Source: Brasenia schreberi (lineage: Eukaryota; Streptophyta; Magnoliopsida; Nymphaeales; Cabombaceae). Taken from it: a stretch of 64,000 nt of DNA. Position numbers and translations under genes: made by a program. The stretch lies in the NCBI GenBank assembly GCA_036023115.1, contig JAYKKT010000088.1, positions 3,136,501 through 3,200,500 on the forward strand, written 5' to 3'. The notes beneath the pieces were generated by a model. The model searched no databases and was not told where the DNA came from. It was given only the letters and a program-made list of their open reading frames with translations. Positions 58,101 to 64,000 of this stretch are shown piece by piece (within the stretch, counting starts at the first letter, position 1; the number at the start of each line of letters is the position of its first letter).

Positions 58101-60956
58101 TCTAAAGACAAACAGTGGGTTTAAGCTATGAAGTCTGAAATTAAAGCATTAGAAAAGAATCAAACCTGGGAATTCAGTGATCTACCAGAAGACAGGAAAG
58201 CAGACTCATGCAAGTGGGTATATACAATCAATTACAAAGCATATGGTTCATTAGAAAGGTATAAGGCAAGACTAGTTGCATATGGATATAGTCAAGCATA
58301 TGGGATTGATTATGAGGAGACATTTGCACCAGTAGCTAAACTCACATCTATACGAGTTATTATCAGTATTGCAGCTCAAAGAAACTGGGTAATGTGGCAA
58401 CTAGATGTGAAAAATGCTTTTCTACAGGGAGAACTCAAAGAAGAAGTTTATATGGAATTACCACCGGGATATCCGAATCCGATAAAACAGGTATGTAGAT
58501 TAAGAAAGGCTATCTATGGGTTAAAACAATCTCCAAGAGCTTGGTTTGAGAAATTCAGCAGAAGTATTATAAACTTGGGTTATCAAAAGAGTGTAAGTGA
58601 TCATACATTATTCTTTAAGAAGGGGGACAAATTAACTTTAGTATTAGTATATGTGGATGATATTATTGTAACAGGTGATAACATCGAAGAAATTCAAAGA
58701 TTAAAGAAGGACCTTCATCGGTTATTTGATATTAAGGATCTTGGAAGATTACATTATTTTTTAGGCATTGAAGTAGCCTATTCAGAAAATGATATCTTTC
58801 TGAATCAAAGAAAATATACGTTGGATCTTTTGCAAGATGTCAAGATGGAAAACTGTAGACCTACTGAAAGAGTAGATGTGACCAAATATCAGCAATTGGT
58901 TGGGAAATTAATATACTTGACCATCACACGTCTAGATATAGCGTATACAGTTAGTATAGTAAGCAGATTTATGCAATCTCCATCTAAGTATCACATGGAT
59001 GCTGTGTTTCACATATTAAGATATCTGAAGACAACTCTAGGACATGGAATCACTTACAATGCTAATGGTCACAGTAATATTGAAATTTATACAGATACTG
59101 ATTGGGCAGGTTCAACAGAGGATAGGAAGTCTACTACTGGATATATAAGATTGATTGGCGGTAACATAGTTTCATGAAAAAGTAAGAAACAATCAGTTGT
59201 AGCTAGATCGACAGATGAGGTAGAATACAGAGCAATAGCTTCAGGTATATGTGAAGGAAAATGGCTGAAATCTTTACTGATGGAAATGAACTTATTTACT
59301 AGAAAAACTATACCTATATTTTGTGACAGCATAGTAGCGATACAGATAGCCTCAAATCCGGTGTACCATGAAAGAACAAAACATATTGAGATAGATTGTC
59401 ATTTTATCCAGGACAGTGTGCTCGCAAAGGAATTCCAGTTAGAACATGTGCAATTCGGACATCAATGTGCAGACATGTTGACTAAAGCAGTTACTAGAGA
59501 TCTACTTCAGAGAATGTGTAGCAAGTTGGGTGTAAGATTCATCTTTCACCCAACTTGAGGGGGAGTGTTAATGTGTCGTTGTGTCGTGTCTTGTTAATGT
59601 CGTGTCAAAAATCTAAATGAATGTCGGGTTTAGTGTCTAAGTAAATGTCTTGGTTGGACCCAATGGATCTGGACCAGATCCATTGGGAACCGTATCCAAT
59701 ACTTAGGGCTAATTGTGTCTTTTAAGTTAGATTAGGTTTAGTATAAAGTTTGGAATGTATTAGGGTTGTAACTAATCAAGATAAAAAACAGACGGCAGCC
59801 TTGTAAAGGTGTTGATTTCTGTTAGAGATTCAAAGGATGATGAATGAAAGATTTTCTTCAATTCTTGTTAATGAAATATGCTGAATAAACGCAATAATGA
59901 ACACCATAGTTGGCTCCATTACTCGGATAAGACAAATGAGGGTGTAACATGTACGGTGTTGGTTTGAATACATTGCCAACCCAAATCATCTGTAATGAGA
60001 GTCCAGATCAAATTGCAAGGTTTCTCAAGACCCAGGTGGATATGCTACTTTGGATCATTGCAACCAATAGATTATTTATTCAGAGAAAATGTGGTTTTAC
60101 TCGTATGTCTAAGATGAAATTTTTACGAATAACGCTAGGATTTATAGGTGAAAGTAAGCGGTAAAGTTGGTCTTTTAGTTTCAACGACTCCGGGCGGAAT
60201 CAATTGTTAGACTTCTGATAGACGAGATTCAAAGTGATGTACGGATGTCCCACAGAATTCCATTTGGGCATTCTAGATTGACTGAAACGGAAATAGACCT
60301 TCTTTCTTCCTTGCATGGTTAATAAGGAGATATTGTGGGCATTGTGGTCTTTTTCCTGTTGTCGTTAGGTAAGTGGAGGACCTAGAGAATCTTCTCGGGT
60401 GAGGCAAAGTCCAGTTGGAGGAGAGCCTCTATACAGTTATTTCTAAAAGACTGAACTGCTTGTATTGATCTTTTGGATATATTATTTCTTTTTTTTGAAT
60501 TTGACTTGAGGCAGACACCTCACCTTGCCCATCGACAGGTCTGCTACTACATTGGGTTCTCTTTTCTGAAATGGTGAAAGTCTCATGTTGGAAAATTATA
60601 TCTGGAATGTAACAGTAGCCACATACTACAAGTTGATATCATTTGAGCATGGAATGACCTTTTCTGTTCTTCGCTTAATCGAGCTTTCACTGTTTCCTTT
60701 CTGTATTCCCTTGAAGGAGAACTAAGCAAAGCCTAATGATAGTCTCTGGTTGTACAGTATTATTGGAGGGGCTCTTATCATTGCTGGTGTATACATCGTA
60801 ACATGGGCACGCTCCAGAGACAGGTCGGTGGCTGAAGTTGCTGGGCACATGAACAGTGATGCTCACGAAGGTGCACCACTTCTTAATACTGCACTGCAAT
60901 CGACAGAAGCAAAGATGTCAAAAGAACCACGATTTATGAACAGCGGAAGGGTGTGA
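46143..60956 (+). CDS. WAT1-related (EamA/drug-metabolite type) transporter
   Basis: Plasma- or vacuolar-membrane transporter of the plant nodulin-21/UMAMIT group (EamA fold, ten helices). Its closest resemblance is to the At5g45370/At4g19185 branch, whose substrates are not settled. Exons: 46143-46324, 46935-46997, 47082-47198, 47287-47572, 48238-48393, 48656-48807 and 60758-60956. The total of 1155 bp gives 384 residues. Visible segments are [20 protein letters not shown] (helix 1), [20 protein letters not shown] (helix 2), [55 protein letters not shown]-like [50 protein letters not shown] and [18 protein letters not shown]. The start is the first ATG before WKAHVA. The upstream in-frame codons lack an ATG. 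All introns are GT-AG. Intron 6 is 11,950 bp and holds Copia-2 plus two RTEs, in the gene's orientation. Confidence 0.93.
49276..49456 (+). repeat. 5' LTR of Copia-2, 5'-truncated
   Basis: Matches only the last 180 bp or so of the 3' LTR. The first 145 bp or so (59566-59711, starting TGTTAATGTGTCG) are missing. It differs from the partner at a handful of positions. Confidence 0.85.
49460..49471 (+). other. Primer-binding site of Copia-2
   Basis: TGGTATCAGAGC, complementary to the initiator methionine tRNA 3' end, three bases after the LTR end GCA. Confidence 0.92.
49971..52130 (+). mobile_element. RTE-5: RTE LINE in the Copia-2 leader, with 3' internal deletion
   Basis: Begins within the endonuclease coding region ([14 protein letters not shown]) and ends in gttgttgttgttgtt. 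It is flanked by a perfect 16-bp duplication atatacagagatattt (49955-49970 and 52131-52146). It carries the endonuclease end ([38 protein letters not shown]) and RT. Near 52105 it jumps from atagaa straight to agaggcttag, so about 250 bp of the C-terminal domain and 3' region are gone while the tail is kept. Frameshifts at about 50404 and stops at 50870 and 51110 inactivate it. Confidence 0.95.
51123..52148 (+). pseudogene. RTE-5 reverse transcriptase, longest open part
   Basis: 341-codon frame starting at [20 protein letters not shown]. It has [39 protein letters not shown], the catalytic [15 protein letters not shown], the thumb region [14 protein letters not shown] and the start of the C-terminal domain [15 protein letters not shown]. 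The frame then reads through the deletion join into the tail. It is one of the least damaged RTs in the window but lacks an intact endonuclease in frame. Confidence 0.9.
52321..53160 (+). pseudogene. Copia-2 gag remnant
   Basis: Starts [20 protein letters not shown], then a LDGRNYRE segment followed by TAG where Trp is expected. It continues as a UBN2-type gag with [47 protein letters not shown] and LREEDKKN. A degenerate CCHC knuckle ([14 protein letters not shown]) is at about 53085-53135. Several in-frame stops. Confidence 0.85.
53330..54276 (+). pseudogene. Copia-2 protease and integrase N-terminal/core part
   Basis: The protease active-site motif [11 protein letters not shown] is at about 53330-53365. 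A gag-pre-integrase block follows with [15 protein letters not shown] and [12 protein letters not shown] (HHCC zinc site, 53745-53865). The integrase core has [36 protein letters not shown] and [19 protein letters not shown] frameshift lies near 53940-54000. The reading frame is cut at LLLEY by insertion of RTE-6. Confidence 0.9.
54260..54276. repeat. 17-bp target-site duplication of RTE-6, left copy
   Basis: ttacttcttgaatataa. The right copy at 57352-57368 (ttacttcttgaacataa) differs at one base. Both encode the same part of the Copia-2 integrase. Confidence 0.95.
55915..57125 (-). pseudogene. RTE-6 endonuclease domain (APE type) and linker
   Basis: The longest frame (55915-56763, 282 codons) starts at [20 protein letters not shown], the GDxN motif of apurinic-endonuclease-like LINE nucleases. 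It continues with [20 protein letters not shown] and [18 protein letters not shown], the D...QIDY and Q/SDH-like motifs, then the linker [20 protein letters not shown]. Upstream in the leader direction, [17 protein letters not shown] and [17 protein letters not shown] pieces give the N-terminal half, broken by stops. Confidence 0.88.
57234..57343 (-). repeat. Two hairpin repeats in the RTE-6 5' leader
   Basis: cactacatt-8 nt-aatgtagtg at 57234-57259 and again at 57318-57343, 84 bp apart, each preceded by a ccctctctg phrase. The two units are a diverged tandem duplication at the very 5' end of the element. Confidence 0.85.
57369..59558 (+). pseudogene. Copia-2 integrase end, RT and RNase H
   Basis: 57375-57747 is the integrase C-terminus ([45 protein letters not shown]). 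58128-59177 is RT with [72 protein letters not shown] and the catalytic [10 protein letters not shown] (near 58655). RNase H follows with [20 protein letters not shown], a TGA in place of Trp before KSKKQ, then [19 protein letters not shown] and [11 protein letters not shown]. Stops at 57747, 58123 and 59177 keep it inactive, yet the RT frame alone is open for 349 codons. Confidence 0.93.
59566..59893 (+). repeat. 3' LTR of Copia-2 (328 bp)
   Basis: Starts TGTTAATGTGTCG right after the purine tract gagggggag and ends ...taaacgca. It has a gtgtcgt-rich start and a ctgaataaa putative poly(A) signal close to its end. The candidate target duplication on this side is ataat. No match is available on the truncated left side. 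Confidence 0.88.
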
Positions 60957-61430
60957 GTGTGATCCTTCTATACCTCAGTGTTGCTCTCCTGTTCAAGCAG
61001 GTCAAGGGTGTGAATAGCCTTCAATGAATATAACTCACTCTTGCTTTCATAAGAGGCAGATAAATGGGGTGTTTTTTTCTTTTTTTTAAGTGGTGTTGTT
61101 TGCTTTATTTGGTTTTGCAAGGTAAGCTGGGTAGAGTTAGACCTCTACCAGATGCACGCACAGGTATTGAACTCCTGACCTTTCCTCAGAGAGCCAACGC
61201 CTAGTCCAAATAGTCGGCTGAAATGTTGGGGCTCGTTGTTTGCGGTATATCCAAAGCCGAAAATCATATACAAGCAAGGGCTTAGAGAGAGAAGCCCATT
61301 GGAGTTCAGATAATCCTCAAGAGATATCATTGTAGATCAGTGTTTTCCTGCAAACTACTTCATTTGTTCTGTGTTGTTCTTCACTCTTCTATGCATTTAA
61401 GGTCCTTTGTACATACAAGTTGTGGCTAAC
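60957..61430. other. 3' UTR of the WAT1-related gene and a SINE-like piece
   Basis: Presumed 3' UTR to about 61080. At 61130-61240 the minus strand carries a tRNA-like SINE piece (ttggctctctgaggaaagg, gtcaggagttcaatacctg). Confidence 0.45.
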
Positions 61431-61435
61431 TCAAT

Positions 61436-61616
61436 GGGTCGGCTACATGGATTCTTTGTTTCCACGTAGCTCAATCACGTGCCATGTTGTAGAATCCATG
61501 GTAGATAAGTCCAACAACGTTTTATGATGGATGTCTGAAGCCTAACACAATCGTCCTCCTTTATCCGGGATTGGGACCGGCCATGCAAGGGTGATCTCTT
61601 ACATGGACGGAGTTGG
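61436..61616 (-). mobile_element. RTE/SINE-type composite fragment
   Basis: gggtcggctacatggattct and gtgccatgtt match the RTE 3' region. They are followed by gaatccatggtagataagtc and tttatccgggattgggaccgg plus ccatgcaagggtgatctc, the same block as at 40010-40110. The composite structure occurs twice, so it is probably a mobile unit in its own right. Confidence 0.65.
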
Positions 61617-61785
61617 TATATGAATAATAATTATGCTAAAAAAATAAAAGACAAAATCAATGTTAGAATGAGCTATGACATGATAAACTATTTCTGTCTA
61701 CTATTTGTGGCATCCAGGAATCTTAGTGTCTTGGTAGCTATTATGATGTAACGCTCAACTTATCTCTGGCACTTTTTTCCGGGTC

Positions 61786-62930
61786 TTGGATACTTGAACA
61801 TTGTAAAGGATTTAAAGCATCTTCAAGTGATATTGCAATCCTGTTAGATTTGATCTCCAAGGTGTATGGTATTTCTGAGGCTGAGGAATTCTTCGAGAGG
61901 CTTCCACAAAATTGTAGAAATGAAAAAACATATGCTGCTCTTCTTAATGCTTATATTCATGCAAAGATGAAGGACAATGCTGAGACTGTGGTAGCAAAAA
62001 TGAGATCAAAGGTTATCTTTCTCATCCTCTTCCCTTCAATGATATCATGACTCTTTTTATGAAGCAAATAAATTTGAAAAAGTGGAATCAATAATTCAAG
62101 AGATGAGGGAGAAGAGTGTTGCCCTCGACATCTATTCATACAATATCTGGATAACAACATGCGCCACCATGGTCGATTTGAACAAGATGGAAGAAGTATT
62201 TGAGCAAATGAAGCTGGACAAGGCTGTCAGTATAAATTGGACATGTGCTACATTAGCAGCCATGTACGTGAGGCTCGGCCAGTTGCAGAAAGCTGAAACC
62301 TGCTTGATCGAAGTGGAGAGACGGATTTCCGGTCAAGACAGGACGCCGAATAATCATCTTATTAGTCTATATGCAAATATTGACAAGAAAGAAGAGGAAT
62401 ACCGTGTGTGGCACTCTTATAAAGCCAGCTTCAGAACCATACCTAATTCGAGTTGTCATTCTATGATATCCTCGCTTATTCGAATGGGAGATATCAATGG
62501 TGCTGAGGAGATTTACAAGGAGTGGGAATCCAGTAGATCAAGCTATGATCCTCGAATATGCAATGTTTTACTCTCCATATGTAAGGGAAGGGATGTTACA
62601 GAAGGCTGAGGGTTTGTTCATGCATGTCAACAGGTTGGCGGCCAAACCCGACTATATGGGAAATTTTAGCAGAGGGATTCATCGAGGAGGGAGAAATAGC
62701 TAAAGCAACGGAAGCCATAAAGGAGGCAGCATCGATCAAGAAGCTCCGCCATTGGCAACCAAAACCAAGGAACATTGGTTCCTTGGGAACGTTATGTGAG
62801 GAATAGGGTGATGCAGCGAACGCTGCACTGCTGGTAGATATCCTGAAGAAGGTGAATTGTTTAGACACAGAGACCTATGATTCTTTGATTAGAATTTCTA
62901 TCAAAGCTGGCAAATCTGGTGGTCTTTGAT
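61786..62930 (+). pseudogene. Pentatricopeptide repeat (P-type PPR) protein pseudogene
   Basis: Relic of an organelle-targeted RNA-binding PPR protein of the At1g02150/At4g21705-like group. The pieces in order are LEHCKGFKASSSDIAILLDL, ISKVYGISEAEEFFERL, EKTYAALLNAYIHAKMKDNA, a frameshifted GYLSHPLPFNDIMTLFMK, ANKFEKVESIIQEM, LDIYSYNIWITTCATMVDLN, NWTCATLAAMYVRLGQLQKA, NNHLISLYANIDKKEE, SCHSMISSLIRMGDINGAEE, ICNVLLSI, REGMLQKAEGLF, NPTIWEILAEGFIEEGEIAK and ETYDSLIRISIKAG. At least four frameshifts (near 62010, 62065, 62585 and 62640) and a TAG at 62804 break the frame. The N-terminal targeting region and first repeats are absent, and it starts just after an RTE/SINE fragment. Confidence 0.85.
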
Positions 62931-63274
62931 TGAAACTGATGATAAACTCGATCAACTGAAGATTATGCATGCTGATACCTGAAATACTCAAGATATACGA
63001 GTTCATTAATATAAATGTAATCATGGTATTTGAGCATATTAAGTATGATAAAATTACAAAAGCCATGAACTTAGGAGGCTGGCGTGCAACAATAAGGAGT
63101 GACGATAAATTGACAGCTTTCTATATTCGGATTGCTGGCTTCACAAAGTGCTAATCAAGGTCGGGGGCTAGCAGAAAGCAGTGGACTTGACAACTGTTAA
63201 TCATGGCCTTGCCCTCCCTGTCGTTTCATCCATTGCATCATTTTCGTTAAGTACAAAAAGAGCTTGCCGACAGG

Positions 63275-63680
63275 TAGACATGACCCGGATCGAACTAGCG
63301 GTTTCAAACCAATCGGAACTAGGAACCAAAACTGAACAAGGACAGAGCAAGTTTTCGTTCAGGTTGAGAATCGCCGGTTTCAGTTCTTGTTGTTATTCGA
63401 GTCTTGAACTGCTTGGAACCGAGAAATCATTAAAGTTTGAAATTTAAAAAAATTAGAAAAACAAATGAATCGTCAGTTCTGGTTATATAAAAGGTAGAAT
63501 TAGAACCGAATCAGATGGTCTTCAGTTTTGGTTTTGCGTTTAGTCTGGTTGGTCCTTGACTCGGTTATAAACCATCAGCAGAACTTTGTGGAACTGGTTT
63601 GGGCTACGGTTCACAGTTCTAGCGACCGGAAGCTGGATACTTGAAACCGGCGGTTTCAAAGTGCCAGACACAGTTTGCCC
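63275..63680. mobile_element. GAACC-rich MITE, copy 7
   Basis: Left end gtagacatgacccggatcg matches the family terminus. The interior has gaaccgagaaatcattaaag, like the 26243 copy (gaaccgaagaaaaacattaa), and ends with a degraded ggcggtttcaaagtgcca. The open frame at 63181-63447 is accounted for by it. Confidence 0.55.
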
Positions 63681-64000
63681 GACATCGGCACCAAGGATTT
63701 GAATAGGGGGGAAAGGGTCTGCAGTCTCCCGCCTTACCATTTGACTGTGCTGCCAACTTAAGTCTTTTTAAATTTCACTTCCTCAAACTTAAGTTCTTTA
63801 TGATAGTGATTCAGCATCCAAGGACAACAACCGTCAGCTCGTCCGTTCCACGCAGCCTTGCCAGGATCAATAACCCAGCAGCTCACACATCCAGCTTTCT
63901 TCGGCACCAAGGGTGAGCTGCTGCACAAGGAAAGTTCCAAACTTTCCAATTTCACCACGGTGGCTAGGTGCGGTGGATGGCCAAACACTTCTGCAGAAGC
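63681..64000. other. Window end, no gene recognised
   Basis: A minus-strand open frame of 76 codons (63758-63988) has a few Cys/Trp-rich stretches but no domain I recognise. It may be chance or the edge of something outside the window. Confidence 0.3.

Larger units (their letters stand above)
49276..59893 (+). mobile_element. Copia-2: Ty1/copia LTR retrotransposon with two RTE insertions
   Basis: A truncated 5' LTR (49276-49456) and 3' LTR (59566-59893) share gtgtcttttaagttagatt through aatatgctgaataaa. The primer-binding site is at 49460-49471. Gag, protease, integrase, RT and RNase H follow in Ty1/copia order. Removing the two RTEs with one duplication copy each leaves about 5,350 bp. Stops in every domain show that it is inactive. 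Same orientation as the host gene. Confidence 0.92.
48808..60757 (+). other. Giant intron 6 of the WAT1-related gene
   Basis: Donor AG|gtggga at 48808 and acceptor ttgtacag at 60757. Exon 6 ends with two bases of a codon that exon 7 completes, so the frame is kept. It contains Copia-2 (49276-59893) with RTE-5 and RTE-6 inside. The remaining unique intron sequence is about 470 bp on the left and 860 bp on the right, so the ancestral intron was probably near 1.3 kb. Confidence 0.88.

Overview
The window is nuclear DNA of an angiosperm. Its genes have many introns with GT-AG borders and encode plant-specific families (a HIPP metallochaperone, a WAT1/EamA transporter, an SNL6-type CCR-like reductase, a PPR relic). 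The gaps between them are AT-rich and filled with Copia, plant RTE-clade LINEs, hAT DNA transposons, MITEs, tRNA-like SINEs and long (TA)n, (GA)n and (AGGG)n tracts. The species cannot be fixed from sequence alone. I see no bacterial, viral or CRISPR content.

Layout. 1-3020 has no recognisable gene, only an (AGGG)n microsatellite. 3021-14067 is a decayed minus-strand Copia element (Copia-1). A hAT transposon (5270-9956) lies inside its RNase H domain, an RTE LINE (5713-7824) lies inside the hAT, and a second RTE (3361-4868) lies near its 3' end. 14072-17025 holds a second hAT remnant joined to a 3'-truncated RTE that itself carries a MITE. 18194-21097 has the last four exons of an unrecognised plus-strand gene. 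21.1-26.9 kb is intergenic (MITEs, SINE-like pieces). 27013-30178 is a complete five-exon CCR-like (SNL6-type) gene on the minus strand. 30.2-34.8 kb is intergenic with MITEs. 34842-36080 is a complete three-exon HIPP gene on the minus strand. 36.1-38.1 kb is intergenic. 38.1-42.38 kb is a complete UBC12/RCE1-type NEDD8 (RUB)-conjugating E2 gene on the plus strand. 42.4-46.1 kb is intergenic, with an RTE inside a (TA)n tract. 46143-60956 is a complete seven-exon WAT1-related transporter gene on the plus strand. Its sixth intron (11,950 bp) holds a second Copia element (Copia-2) carrying two RTE insertions, one of them essentially full length with a 17-bp target-site duplication. 61.8-62.9 kb is a frameshifted PPR pseudogene.

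The four intact genes are unrelated housekeeping or metabolic genes with no operon-like logic. The interest lies in the insertion history. Several insertions can be dated relative to each other from target-site duplications, reading-frame continuity and an unoccupied related copy within the same window. Exon borders were placed by hand from splice consensus and frame continuity. Total coding lengths come out as exact multiples of three for all four complete genes, which supports those models.
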